From contig NC_085092.1 of assembly GCF_963422355.1 (NCBI RefSeq), forward strand, positions 2,163,166 to 2,227,165: 64,000 bases of DNA. Reading direction: 5' to 3'. Below the pieces are notes generated by a model. That model ran no database searches. It saw nothing but the letters and a program-made list of their open reading frames with translations, and had not been told where the DNA came from. This document shows positions 1 to 11,600 of this stretch, piece by piece. Positions within the stretch are counted from its first letter, which is position 1. Each line of letters opens with the position of its first letter. A program made the translations under genes and the position numbers. This stretch comes from Corticium candelabrum (Eukaryota; Porifera; Homoscleromorpha; Homosclerophorida; Plakinidae).

Positions 1-656
1 GAAAATATAGGTCGTTAAATAACTACTGTATAACGGGGCCACTTTTTTCTAAGGTGAACTTTTACCAGAGTCCTAATTCAGAGCTGTAGAAACCATGCAG
101 TCAGGGGTATCTTTCAACAACTGTACTTTGGACTGTCAAAGATTGCCCGAAACTTCTGATTGAAAATATAGGTCGTTAAATAACTAATGTATTATAGTTG
201 AAAGAAAAGTAAATGAAGAAGCACTATAGTGCAAACCCTTCGTGTGCCTTGAATGGAATTAGTCAAGAGCCAATTAAAAGAGCATGAGAATGAGACTGAC
301 ATCTGCTCACATATTTGCCTCAATTAGTGATCACTGTTGTCCAGCAGATCGGTTGTACAACATATGTACGTACCACGACACATTACTATACCTAGTGTTT
401 CACATGTCGGTAATTATAGCATCTTGACTTACTTGCTATTCACGCTGCCCAGAAGATTGAGGTCATTGCAAAGCCACGTATTACAGTAATTGTTGGTAAA
501 TGAGAGTAATTTATTCAAGAACCCATTGCACAATAGATTATTAGATACCAGCTAGTGTGCCGGAAGACTGTTCTCTTGGCACTATCATTGCACCACACCC
601 TCTTAGTGCGCTAGGCCAGACCACTTTGAAATACTTCCTACAGGCCTGCCAGTTAA
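1..656. other. Unannotated left edge with a 30-bp direct repeat
   Basis: No gene is recognised. Bases 1-30 recur almost exactly at 162-191 (one difference), a direct repeat spaced 161 bp apart, so the window edge may cut a repeated unit. The rest is AT-rich and lacks long open frames. I looked here on the minus strand for the missing downstream exons of the threonine dehydrogenase gene and did not find them. Confidence 0.5.
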
Positions 657-1147
657 GAGAGTGTTCACACCCGGCCTAATCATGATTAGTTTGGCGTTGG
701 TGCACTAACGCCACTTGTTCACACCAGCCCTAATCATGATTAGCTAGTGTACGTTGGTACGTGAAGTATGCCGCCAATGTTTCTGATGTGGTGTTGTGTT
801 TAAACGTACAAATGCAGCAACAACATGGCGACGTATCCGGAAGTACATGCAGATGTATACTACTACGTACGTGCCTGTACATGTGACAACTTCCTGCCAT
901 CCCTGAAGAAGCTGCCAGAGAAAGCAAACTAAATGTTCCCTCTTCAAAACCTAAAGCAATGGATTCATCAAGACAATTGACCTGAATTCTTGCCGGATAT
1001 GACGGATGAAACTGTTGACGCTACTTACACTCACGTACCCATGTGACTTACTAATCATAATTAGCGGTGTGAACGCGCTTGTGCTAATGTTGGCCTAATC
1101 ATAGTCAGCCTAATCTAGTTAGTCCAGATGTCGGTGTGAACACACTC
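657..1147. mobile_element. MITE family A, complete copy (GAG[A/C]GTGTTCACACC ends)
   Basis: A 491-bp non-autonomous TIR element. The left end reads GAGAGTGTTCACACC and the right end is its near-perfect inverse. Both are flanked by TTAA (653-656 and 1148-1151). The interior contains repeated CTAATCATGATTAG palindromes and a stretch that recurs in the copies at 5470-5798, 12044-12277 and 47548-48034. Other copies show 3-bp duplications (TGA, TAA), which suggests a PIF/Harbinger-like origin. No transposase is encoded. Small minus-strand ORFs inside it are not conserved between copies. Confidence 0.8.
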
Positions 1148-1151
1148 TTAA

Positions 1152-2276
1152 CACTAGTCAACCCAACATGCCCACACATAAGAAAAATCAAGGTTTTAGA
1201 TTAAGATTACATTAAAACAAGTTTGTGGGATTATAATATGAAAAAGCTATAAAAGGTGTTAAGTACACCTTGTATTATCAAGTTCACTAAAGTCCTTTTT
1301 CTGAATTCTTTTTGTTGACATTGTTGCTGTTCAGTTTTTAACTTGCATAAAACTCAAAAATGCAAAAGGCTGAAATTTTAAACAAATGTTGAATTTCATG
1401 ACAAAATGTGCAAATTTTGAAGCTTGTAAAGCATTTCGTATCTGCAATAAATCTGTAAAACCACAAAATGGCATCTCGTTATGATAGAGATACAAATTCT
1501 GCATTAACTCTGTAAAAGAGAATGTACAATAACAAAACTTCATACACTTAACAAGCTATGAAGCTGCTCAATAACACAAATGTGTAAAAATAACAAGTTT
1601 GTAAATAATAACAAACAACCTCAAAGCACATGCACACTGAGGGTTAATAACTATGTCATACTTATGAATATACACTATAAGTTATTCACGTAACACTTTT
1701 CCTAATTAATAAAAACCATGATACTATAAGTATCAAGCTACTAACCCATTTAGATGGCCAGCGCGATAAGCATGCTACATAAAGCAAAAATGAGGTAAAC
1801 AAATAAAAAATTCTTATATTTTTAAAACAAGGGGACATAGGGTTGGTAAAAAAGTAAGGAAACAAGATAGGGATGATTGTGGTGCTCTTGCACAGTAAAG
1901 GTATATTTAGACACCTCCTAATATTGAATATTGATGATAAGCAGCACACATGCACTTCTACCACACAAGCCATACACTGTCACCACTCAAAGTACATCAA
2001 GTAAGTGTTATACACATGCTAAAAGATGGCTCTTCATGTGTATACACATCTTCCATAAACTAGACTACAACACAGCAACAATATAAGACCTGTATAGTAG
2101 AATTTAATATTATGCTGCCTATAACAAATATCAGGAGTGTGTCCAGTACAAGTACTGTGCAAGAGCACCAGTCATCCCTATCTTGTCCAGCATTTCTCCT
2201 ACAATACATTTTACACATACGTGTACGCAAGTTTTCTCTCTGCAAGCCTGTTGTCTGAATCAGGTTTAATTTAACA
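1152..2276. other. AT-rich intergenic stretch, nothing recognised
   Basis: No splice-consistent exon, transposon end or RNA gene was recognised. Short minus-strand ORFs (the longest about 95 aa, 1686-1973) have AT-driven composition and no motif, so they are treated as chance. Confidence 0.45.
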
Positions 2277-5200
2277 CAGTGGCGTATCTACGGGGTGGCC
2301 TGGGGGGGCACGTGCCCCCCCAAATATTTGACTTTTAGCTTTCTTTGATTTGTAACCCTATTGTCCAATGTTCAGAATCAGATGCTAAATGAGCTACTGA
2401 CCTAGAAAAGAATTAGCGCGCTTTATGCTTACACCCGGTCAGTGGAATTAGCGCACGTTATGTACGAACACGTGGCTTATAATGACTGAAGCACATACGA
2501 AGAAGGCTTCCCGGAAACGGTCAGGAAACAGCAGAAATGAAACAATTCTGACTTTCTTTCAGCCCAAGAGGTTTGTGAAATTGTGACTGGTGTGCTCTTG
2601 CTGTCTGTACTAGCTAGCTAGTAACTGTAGGATGTCACCAGGTCGAGGGCAGATTCTCCCATTTCAGTTGGTACAGAAGGGCATGTGATTACGGATTCCG
2701 AATCGGCGTCTACGGTAGGCATTAGCGAGAATGCTGAGTCTGAGTTTGCTTCTGCCTCGGAGTCACTATGTCTATCTCCTTCGGCACATGTCCTTGCCGA
2801 GAGCAGTTACGAGAGCAGTTTCAGTAGTTCCGTAGCAACTGTAGATCTTTCCATGGCCAGCAGCGGGCCTGTGTCACCGAAAACTGCTGTAGCACCTGCA
2901 CTCATATATGCAGATTCTGAGCTGGAAGTAGATCTAGATTGTGGATCACCGACAAATCCCGAGACGGACTGTGCCGAGGATGCACCAGGCGCCATGAAAG
3001 GTTTACAATCACCTGCAGGTACACGAAATATCTATTATCTTGTAACACAATTTCGTCGGTACAGTACTCTAACTAATTATTGCATGTATGTTCCGCTCAC
3101 AGATCTGTCACGCCATATTGGAGATAGGCCTGCGCAGCCCCTCCTGTCAAAATTTCCAACAACTAAGTTCGGCTCGAAACATCGCTCCTTCTCTCCTGAA
3201 TGGTACAAGGCATTCACGTGGGTAGAATATTCCATAGCGAAAGATGCAATATACTGCTACCCCTGCCGTCACCTCAAGGTAGGAGCAGTTAGTCGAGTTG
3301 ATCCAGCATTCACTACAATTGGTTTTCGGGGATGGAAGAAGGCTAAGGGTAAAAGTGGAGCCCTGAAACAGCACGCGGAATCCGCGAACCACCGAGCGAA
3401 CATGCAAGTATGGCAACAACGTCTTGTTGCAGAAAGAGAAAAGGTTCAATTCGGTGTGGACTACCAACTACGGGATGTGGAAGAAGAGGAGATTATGCTT
3501 AATCGGCACTACCTGAAGTCAGTTATGACAGTGATTCTCACCCTTGCGCGACAAAATATACCACTGCGAGGACACCACGAATCAGAGACGTCGGAGAACC
3601 CAGGAAATTTTAGAGCTATTTTAGACCTCCTAGTCAATCAAGACGCTCGCTTGCAGCAGAAGAAGAATAGCCTTCCTAGAAATGCCAGATACCTATCACC
3701 TAATGTCCAAAATACCATACTGGATATACTTGGAAAGATGGTGAAGGACAAGATTTGCTCCGAGTTAAAGGCAAGTGGAGCTTTCACGCTCATGGCAGAC
3801 GAAACACGTGATGTCAGCAAAAGCGAACAGCTGTCCTTGGTTGTGAGATATGTTTTTGAAGGCAATGTGTGTGAACGGTTCCTAGGATTCGTTGCTTTAA
3901 CCGATCTTTCTGCAGCGGGAATCGCCCACTCTATTACGAAATCACTGGGTGAGAGTAGCATTGATTTGTCAATGTGTGTTTCTCAGAGTTATGATGGAGC
4001 GAATGTAATGAGCGGCGAGCATGGAGGCGTCCAGGCGAAAATCAAGACTATGTGTCCTCAGGCTACTTACTGTCACTGTTATGCACACCGTCTGAATCTG
4101 GCTCTCGTAGACTGCTGCAAAACTATCCCAGTCGCTTACGAATATTTTTCACTTCTGAATTCCCTTTACGTTTTCGTATCTTCGTCGGCCGTTCACTGCG
4201 TACTTGAATGTGTTCAGGAGAATATGAAGGAAATCAATTCCTCGTATAAACCGGTTCATCTTAAACGGTTATCAGACACAAGGTGGACATGTAGGGTAGA
4301 CAGTGTAAGAGCTGTACACGACGGGTACAAAGCAATCATAGAGACTCTTCGTCGAGTTTCTGAGGGGAACAACAAGGATCGTGCGGTGCAGTCCAAAGGA
4401 TTACTAAGTCAGATTCAGTCTCTACAGTTCATTGCTTGTACCGTCATATTTAAGAAAGCTCTCCTACTGACAAAGGGGGTTTCAGATGTACTGCAGAGTA
4501 AGCAACTTGATCTAGCTGCAGCCGTAGATTTGGTAGAAACGGCAATAGACACTTTGCTTGAATGGAGAGAGGCGTCATTTGATTCATCATTGTGGAAGAA
4601 TCTATGGAATGATATCGAAGAACTGGCCAGAAACAACGAAGTGGACCTTGGTGATCTTTCCCAGTCGAGGCGCCGTAATCGAGTCAGCCATCAGCCAACA
4701 CGTCTAGATGAGTACGTAATAATGGAAACGACCGGCAGGCAACCAGTTATTTCAGAGGACGTCGAAACCTATGTTAGAGTTTCCGTCTACTACGAAGTGC
4801 TTGACTCAATCATAGGAGAAATGAAGCGCCGATTTTCCCATGAGACTCGTCCACTGATAAGGGCATGTAGCGCTTGCATGCCTGGATCATCTTTTCTCAA
4901 TGCAACTACTATGCAGCCATTGATTGTCCACTACAAGCTAAATTTTGAGGACATTTCTGTGCAAGCCGAAGAATGCAAACGGTTTCTTGCAAGGAAGAAG
5001 GATGTAAACTCTTTATCTGACGTCTTACACCATCTCTTGCCAGTCAAAGAGGCGTTTGTAGAGTTGTATAAACTTCTGACCATAGTGTTGACTATGGGTG
5101 TGTCAACAGCATCTTGCGAACGCTCGTTTTCGTGTCTGAAGAGGCTAAAAAGCTATCTTCGGGCCGGTATGGGTCAAGATCGGTTAAACAGTATGGCTTT

Positions 5201-5449
5201 GCTTGCAATAGAGAGAGACCTCTCTGGAAAAATAGACATTGACGAAGCAATTGAGTTATTTGCTAGAATAGACAAGAACAGGAGAATTAAGTTACTAAAG
5301 TAGATTGCTGTCTATAGTGTAAAAACCGCACAGTGTGAGAGCTCTTCAGGAAGTACAATATCAACTCTACGAAATACTACTCGCCGTCTACAGTGCAAAT
5401 GCCCGCGCTCGAGTGCCCCCCCAGTCTTACAAGGCTGGTTACGCCGCTG
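2277..5449 (+). mobile_element. hAT transposon copy A, apparently intact
   Basis: A 3173-bp element. The left terminus begins CAGTGGCGTATCTACGGGG and the right terminus ends GTTACGCCGCTG. The 7-mer TTTAACA directly follows the right CTG and directly precedes the left CAG (2270-2276 and 5450-5456), matching hAT-type target duplication. The eighth base is ambiguous: ATTTAACA on the left against GTTTAACA if the terminal G is shared. It encodes one full-length transposase. Total length and the translated protein match copy B (8690-11860) apart from two 1-nt homopolymer differences, so both copies moved recently. Confidence 0.93.
2482..5303 (+). CDS. hAT transposase with TTF-type zinc finger (ZMYM1-like)
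   Basis: Cut-and-paste transposase. The main open frame runs to the stop at 5301-5303. Its upstream part has no ATG in frame, and it reads back without a stop to a splice acceptor at 2629-2630. A short upstream exon (ATG at 2482, donor GT at 2575) joins in frame across a 56-bp intron, giving about 921 aa; this join is my prediction. Visible in order: an N-terminal ILTFFQPKR motif typical of hAT proteins; a Ser/acidic linker; a TTF zinc-finger region near 3190-3300 (YCYPCRHL); a DUF4371-like core with the first Asp in LMADETRDVS (about 3795) and the second in SYDGANVMSG (about 3990); a CHCYAHRLNLAL segment; and a C-terminal hAT dimerisation block (TASCERSFSCLKRLK, 5105-5260). No internal stop is present, so it may be active. 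Confidence 0.92.
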
Positions 5450-5469
5450 TTTAACAGGTAGATGACTGA

Positions 5470-5798
5470 GAGCGTGTTCACACCAAGCCAAATCATGATT
5501 AGTTTGGCGTTAGTGCACTAACGCCACTCATCATCCTAATCATGATTAGTGTAACGCCATTCTAACGCCGTTCTAACGCTGTAAAGAGTACAGTAGTATT
5601 ACAACCGCATTAGTGGCGTTGCACGTGGCTTTGACACATGAGGTAGTATACAAAAAGAGCATGCCGCCGATGTTTCTGAGGCGGTATTGTATGTTGAGAC
5701 GTACAAACGCAGCAACAACATGGCGACATACACGGAAGTGCAAACAGATGTATACTACGAGCATACCTCTACATGTGACAACTTCCTGCCGTCCCTGT
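5470..5798. mobile_element. MITE family A, left half of a split copy
   Basis: It begins GAGCGTGTTCACACC after the flank TGA (5467-5469) and matches MITE A (657-1147) up to the sequence TCCCTG at about 5798, where homology stops abruptly. The missing right half resumes at about 12044 with GAAGAAGCTGCC, exactly where this half leaves off. The right terminus lies at 14232, followed by the same TGA (14233-14235). So 5470-14232 is a single MITE opened up by later insertions. Confidence 0.85.
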
Positions 5799-6089
5799 AA
5801 CCGGATATATTATTTATTGAAAATGTTGCGCAGTAGTGCTATGCGCATAATATGGGCGTGGCGTTAGCTGCGACCAATCATCAGTTGCTATATAATTGAT
5901 TAGTCTCCGTGATTGGTTCCGACGTTCGACATCGAAAGACCTCGAATCCGACCGTTATTTCTTTCGAAAACCGTTCGGCGACCTGTTTCTTCATTCTGCG
6001 AACGGTTTTTGGCCAAGCGACCGTTTTGGGAGACGCGTCGGCGTGAACAACTCGATTCGAGCAGACTCTTCACTACTGGCCCGCACGCT

Positions 6090-6290
6090 CGTAAATCGAT
6101 GTAAATAGCACGTAAATCGACGTAAAATACGAAGACATGTAATAATTTTCGTAATTTACGATCCTGGGTCGTATTTTACGTCTGAAGTGTAGCTTTGCGC
6201 ATGCACTTTGCGATGTAAATTACGAAGATCGTAAATTACGAAAGATTTACGTGTCTTCGTATTTACGTCCTTTTAAATACGTTGATCTAA
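6090..6290. repeat. Short-motif array of CGTAAATC/CGTAAAATACG words
   Basis: Several direct and inverted occurrences of the words CGTAAATC, CGTAAAATAC, GTAATTTACG and TCGTATTTACG lie within 200 bp, giving imperfect inverted repeats. This looks like the subterminal region of a small TIR element or a degenerate hairpin. No open frame is present. Confidence 0.5.
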
Positions 6291-6580
6291 TTACGCAACA
6301 TCGCTATGTCATAATGACACGTGCACTGCGTGATTACACTCCATCATTTGACATTAGTATAGGAGCTCTTGAACATGCATCTTTATTAATTAATTAAGAA
6401 TAATACCGCCGTTCAGTACTCGTACATGCAATTGTGTGTAAGCCATATAGTACTACACAAGGCTAGAGACCAAAGGTTTGACAAAGCCATCAATCTGTGT
6501 GAACTGAAGGTTCCGCCCATGGGAGGATCTACGCAGTATACAATTGGCGTTGAGCTGTCATTAGACGCTTTGTGCCAAGA

Positions 6581-6904
6581 ATGGATGGTTCGCTAGAACT
6601 GGTGAAAGGCAACAAAGACCGGTTAGAATACACGGTAAGCAATTAAGAATTTAACTATCTCATTATGTAGTCCATGATTGACAAAAATTGATTTAAGTGG
6701 ACTGCATCGTGCATAAACTAGTTTCTCTAGGCTGAAATTCGATTAGCTGCCTATAGTATTGGCAAGACCTTCTCTATAGGAGACGTACAAAAAGGCTTCT
6801 ATGAGCTAAACTTCGATTCAAAAAGTAATGTCAACATGATAGGTTTTTGGAGATATAGTAGGCATAAATACGTGGAACAGGACTGTGGTCAAAGTCTGCT
6901 GTAG
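6581..6904 (+). CDS. Candidate two-exon small protein (75 aa), unrecognised
   Basis: The ATG at 6581 opens 18 codons and ends at a good donor (ACG then GTAAGC at 6635). An acceptor (TTTCTCTAG at 6729-6730) follows, and the second exon stays in frame to the stop at 6902-6904. The encoded protein contains EIRLAAYSIGKTF and GDVQKGFYELNF, and its composition resembles real protein rather than translated repeat. I do not recognise the family. It lies inside the large 5799-12043 insert, so it could be a transposon-encoded accessory gene, a captured host exon pair, or chance. A further possible donor at about 6837 could extend splicing. Confidence 0.35.
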
Positions 6905-7015
6905 AGTTGATCTTGCGCAGGTTATGCAAGACATTCGGCAGCACATAAAATGCCATGAATATAAAGCTGGATTTACAATATGGAAACGCTTGAGCGTCGC
7001 GTCGCGTGCGTCCTG

Positions 7016-7261
7016 TCACGTTGTCTTGCGTAGGAGTGGCAAGTTTTGCGTCACACGCGTCGTACAATACGATTTCAGCGCGCCGTACACGTCGCTGCCT
7101 GAATTATTGAACTGATCACTCGCGCTTCGATTTTCTACTAGCAGAACTCTGCCGGAAACCCCAGCTTGCTCAAAATCAATATCTAGGCGTTCTCCCATGT
7201 ACGCAGGTCTTTGTACGTCTTGCAGTTGATCATCCACAAGCAAGGATAGCTCCCTACACAA
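7016..7261 (-). pseudogene. Repeat-unit ORF, copy 1 (MGERLDIDFEQ...)
   Basis: An open frame inside the first repeat unit. The first ATG gives a protein beginning MGERLDIDFEQAG and containing LLVENRSAS and SDVYGALKSYC. The second unit carries the same stretch with scattered, mostly amino-acid-changing differences (GVSG to GGSS, SASD to SASS). That pattern does not suggest selection on the protein. The function is unknown; it may be a scrap of a parent transposase. Confidence 0.35.
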
Positions 7262-7364
7262 TCTATAGACCGCTCAACGTCGAGTACAGCGCACAAATCA
7301 ATAATCATAATCATTGCCCACCGAAGCCACACGTGCATTTATAATTGGCTGTGATTGGTCGAAA

Positions 7365-7766
7365 TCAAGGTGCTACTTCCGACGCGACGTGTACAGCTTC
7401 CGGTTCGACGCTCGAATAGAACTTGGTTCTATTTGGACGCGTCGCGTGGCGTAGACCATTTAAGCTGGATTTACAATATCGGAACGCTTGAGCGTCGCGT
7501 CGCGTGCGTCCAGTCACGTTGTCTTGCGTGGGAGTGGCACGTATCGCGTCACACGCGTCGTACCATTCACAATATGATTTCAGCGCGCCGTAGACGTCGC
7601 TGTCTGAATTATTGAACTGACTACTCGCGCTTCGATTTTCTACTAGCAGAACTCTGCTGGAACCCCCAGCTTGCTCAAAATCAATTTCTAGGCGTTCTCC
7701 CATGCACGCAGGTCTTTGTACGTCTTGCAGTTGATCACCCACAAGCAAGGACAGCTCCCTACACAA
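7365..7766 (-). pseudogene. Repeat-unit ORF, copy 2
   Basis: The counterpart of 7016-7261 in the second repeat unit. It contains MGERLEIDFEQAG, LLVENRSASSQF and SDVYGALKSYC, then runs on into the GC-rich terminal repeat, so its C-terminal half is probably translated repeat. I recognise no domain. The conserved part between the two copies is about 80 residues. Confidence 0.35.
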
Positions 7767-8239
7767 TCTATAGACCGCTCAACGTCGAGTACAGCGCCCA
7801 AATCAATAATCATTGCCCACGGAAGCCACACGTGCATTTATAGTTGGCTGTGATTGGTCGAAATGAAGGTGCTACTTCCGACGCGACGTGTACAGCTTCC
7901 GATTCGACGCTCAAATAGAACTTGGTTCTATTTGAACGCGTCGCGTCGCGAGCGTCGCCTCCGTCGAACGTCGCGTCGCGTAGACCATTTACAATTTGAA
8001 TTTGTACTACGCGACGCGACGCTCAGCGTTTGCATATTGTAAATCCAGCTTCACAATTTGAATTTGTACTACGCGACGCGACGCGACGCGACGCGACGCT
8101 CAAGCGTTTGCATATTGTAAATCCAGCCTAACACAGCGTAAGTGTTTATCGTTTTGCACCGTTGTATGCATTTTGGGGATGAATTTTGTCCCGTGTGCAT
8201 CTAGACGCGCCCACCGTAATTCACATTTCCCCGGCGAAT

Positions 8240-8689
8240 TCACGGCGTGACATTTGACTAGATTGCTGAAATGTTGTATTTGAGATTGTTCTTGGTACTT
8301 CTAATAAAGTAAGAAAGATGTAGAAACATGTGCAGTGTGTTGAGGATGTTGGCAGTCTAGAAAGGAGCAAGATGTTGGTCATTAGAGTCACGTGCCATAT
8401 GGTTGCCAGAAACGTCCCCTGTAGCGACATGTTCTTGCAGACTTCTCAACAACACGCTCGCAAACAGCCACGGAACTACATCTCCATAAAAGCAACAAAG
8501 TGTAGGGCTCATTTTCACGTCTCAGACCGTTCCCTTCTAACAATCACCCCGTAAGTGTCGTCAGAGTCACTTCGATTTGTTTAAAAAAATCATTTTGCGT
8601 CCGTTCGGCAATCGGAGGTGCACAAATGTCTTCAAATACAACGTCCTACCATTCTGCCGAGTTACAACCGGTTTGAGCGAAGTTCGTCC
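8240..8689. repeat. Old repeat G, left part (interrupted by hAT B)
   Basis: The words ATTTGAGATTGTTCTT, CATGTGCAGTGT and CTACCATTCTGCC in this stretch recur in order at 59425-59830. The repeat resumes at 11868 beyond the hAT copy, and its later portion (GTTCACAGCC) matches 60705 onward. The hAT B insertion site therefore has a paralogous near-empty site near 59800. Confidence 0.65.
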
Positions 8690-11600
8690 CAGCGGCGTAA
8701 CCAGCCTTGTAAGACTGGGGGGGCACTCGAGCGCGGGCATTTGCACTGTAGACGGCGAGTAGTATTTCGTAGAGTTGATATTGTACTTCCTGAAGAGCTC
8801 TCACACTGTGCGGTTTTTACACTATAGACAGCAATCTACTTTAGTAACTTAATTCTCCTGTTCTTGTCTATTCTAGCAAATAACTCAATTGCTTCGTCAA
8901 TGTCTATTTTTCCAGAGAGGTCTCTCTCTATTGCAAGCAAAGCCATACTGTTTAACCGATCTTGACCCATACCGGCCCGAAGATAGCTTTTTAGCCTCTT
9001 CAGACACGAAAACGAGCGTTCGCAAGATGCTGTTGACACACCCATAGTCAACACTATGGTCAGAAGTTTATACAACTCTACAAACGCCTCTTTGACTGGC
9101 AAGAGATGGTGTAAGACGTCAGATAAAGAGTTTACATCCTTCTTCCTTGCAAGAAACCGTTTGCATTCTTCGGCTTGCACAGAAATGTCCTCAAAATTTA
9201 GCTTGTAGTGGACAATCAATGGCTGCATAGTAGTTGCATTGAGAAAAGATGATCCAGGCATGCAAGCGCTACATGCCCTTATCAGTGGACGAGTCTCATG
9301 GGAAAATCGGCGCTTCATTTCTCCTATGATTGAGTCAAGCACTTCGTAGTAGACGGAAACTCTAACATAGGTTTCGACGTCCTCTGAAATAACTGGTTGC
9401 CTGCCGGTCGTTTCCATTATTACGTACTCATCTAGACGTGTTGGCTGATGGCTGACTCGATTGCGGCGCCTCGACTGGGAAAGATCACCAAGGTCCACTT
9501 CGTTGTTTCTGGCCAGTTCTTCGATATCATTCCATAGATTCTTCCACAATGATGAATCAAATGACGCCTCTCTCCATTCAAGCAAAGTGTCTATTGCCGT
9601 TTCTACCAAATCTACGGCTGCAGCTAGATCAAGTTGCTTACTCTGCAGTACATCTGAAACCCCTTTGTCAGTAGGAGAGCTTTCTTAAATATGACGGTAC
9701 AAGCAATGAACTGTAGAGACTGAATCTGACTTAGTAATCCTTTGGACTGCACCGCACGATCCTTGTTGTTCCCCTCAGAAACTCGACGAAGAGTCTCTAT
9801 GATTGCTTTGTACCCGTCGTGTACAGCTCTTACACTGTCTACCCTACATGTCCACCTTGTGTCTGATAACCGTTTAAGATGAACCGGTTTATACGAGGAA
9901 TTGATTTCCTTCATATTCTCCTGAACACATTCAAGTACGCAGTGAACGGCCGACGAAGATACGAAAACGTAAAGGGAATTCAGAAGTGAAAAATATTCGT
10001 AAGCGACTGGGATAGTTTTGCAGCAGTCTACGAGAGCCAGATTCAGACGGTGTGCATAACAGTGACAGTAAGTAGCCTGAGGACACATAGTCTTGATTTT
10101 CGCCTGGACGCCTCCATGCTCGCCGCTCATTACATTCGCTCCATCATAACTCTGAGAAACACACATTGACAAATCAATGCTACTCTCACCCAGTGATTTC
10201 GTAATAGAGTGGGCGATTCCCGCTGCAGAAAGATCGGTTAAAGCAACGAATCCTAGGAACCGTTCACACACATTGCCTTCAAAAACATATCTCACAACCA
10301 AGGACAGCTGTTCGCTTTTGCTGACATCACGTGTTTCGTCTGCCATGAGCGTGAAAGCTCCACTTGCCTTTAACTCGGAGCAAATCTTGTCCTTCACCAT
10401 CTTTCCAAGTATATCCAGTATGGTATTTTGGACATTAGGTGATAGGTATCTGGCATTTCTAGGAAGGCTATTCTTCTTCTGCTGCAAGCGAGCGTCTTGA
10501 TTGACTAGGAGGTCTAAAATAGCTCTAAAATTTCCTGGGTTCTCCGACGTCTCTGATTCGTGGTGTCCTCGCAGTGGTATATTTTGTCGCGCAAGGGTGA
10601 GAATCACTGTCATAACTGACTTCAGGTAGTGCCGATTAAGCATAATCTCCTCTTCTTCCACATCCCGTAGTTGGTAGTCCACACCGAATTGAACCTTTTC
10701 TCTTTCTGCAACAAGACGTTGTTGCCATACTTGCATGTTCGCTCGGTGGTTCGCGGATTCCGCGTGCTGTTTCAGGGCTCCACTTTTACCCTTAGCCTTC
10801 TTCCATCCCCGAAAACCAATTGTAGTGAATGCTGGATCAACTCGACTAACTGCTCCTACCTTGAGGTGACGGCAGGGGTAGCAGTATATTGCATCTTTCG
10901 CTATGGAATATTCTACCCACGTGAATGCCTTGTACCATTCAGGAGAGAAGGAGCGATGTTTCGAGCCGAACTTAGTTGTTGGAAATTTTGACAGGAGGGG
11001 CTGCGCAGGCCTATCTCCAATATGGCGTGACAGATCTGTGAGCGGAACATACATGCAATAATTAGTTAGAGTACTGTACCGACGAAATTGTGTTACAAGA
11101 TAATAGATATTTCGTGTACCTGCAGGTGATTGTAAACCTTTCATGGCGCCTGGTGCATCCTCGGCACAGTCCGTCTCGGGATTTGTCGGTGATCCACAAT
11201 CTAGATCTACTTCCAGCTCAGAATCTGCATATATGAGTGCAGGTGCTACAGCAGTTTTCGGTGACACAGGCCCGCTGCTGGCCATGGAAAGATCTACAGT
11301 TGCTACGGAACTACTGAAACTGCTCTCGTAACTGCTCTCGGCAAGGACATGTGCCGAAGGAGATAGACATAGTGACTCCGAGGCAGAAGCAAACTCAGAC
11401 TCAGCATTCTCGCTAATGCCTACCGTAGACGCCGATTCGGAATCCGTAATCACATGCCCTTCTGTACCAACTGAAATGGGAGAATCTGCCCTCGACCTGG
11501 TGACATCCTACAGTTACTAGCTAGCTAGTACAGACAGCAAGAGCACACCAGTCACAATTTCACAAACCTCTTGGGCTGAAAGAAAGTCAGAATTGTTTCA

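Larger units (their letters stand above)
6962..8131. repeat. Array of GC-rich TIR units (GCTGGATTTACAATA ends, GCGTCGCGTC runs)
   Basis: Two direct units of about 490 bp start at 6965 and 7463. Each begins GCTGGATTTACAATAT followed by AACGCTTGAGCGTCGCGTCG. Inverted copies of the same terminus end near 8053 and 8128 (TATTGTAAATCCAGC). The outer limits are flanked by TAA (6962-6964 and 8129-8131), compatible with a 3-bp PIF/Harbinger-type duplication. The subterminal regions are runs of GACGC/GCGTC. Each unit carries a related minus-strand ORF (see 7016-7261 and 7365-7766). This may be a tandemly rearranged MITE. Confidence 0.7.

Noticed and set aside
1686..1973. 95-aa minus-strand ORF as a membrane protein gene
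   Set aside because: Hydrophobicity follows from AT-rich composition; no splice or homology support.
3147..3961. Minus-strand ORFs inside the hAT transposase, mirrored at 10177-10991
   Set aside because: Shadows of the transposase frame, identical in both copies only because the DNA is identical.
9655..9668. Programmed frameshifting in the hAT transposase
   Set aside because: Copy A has a single open frame through the same site, so no shift is needed; a homopolymer length change is simpler.
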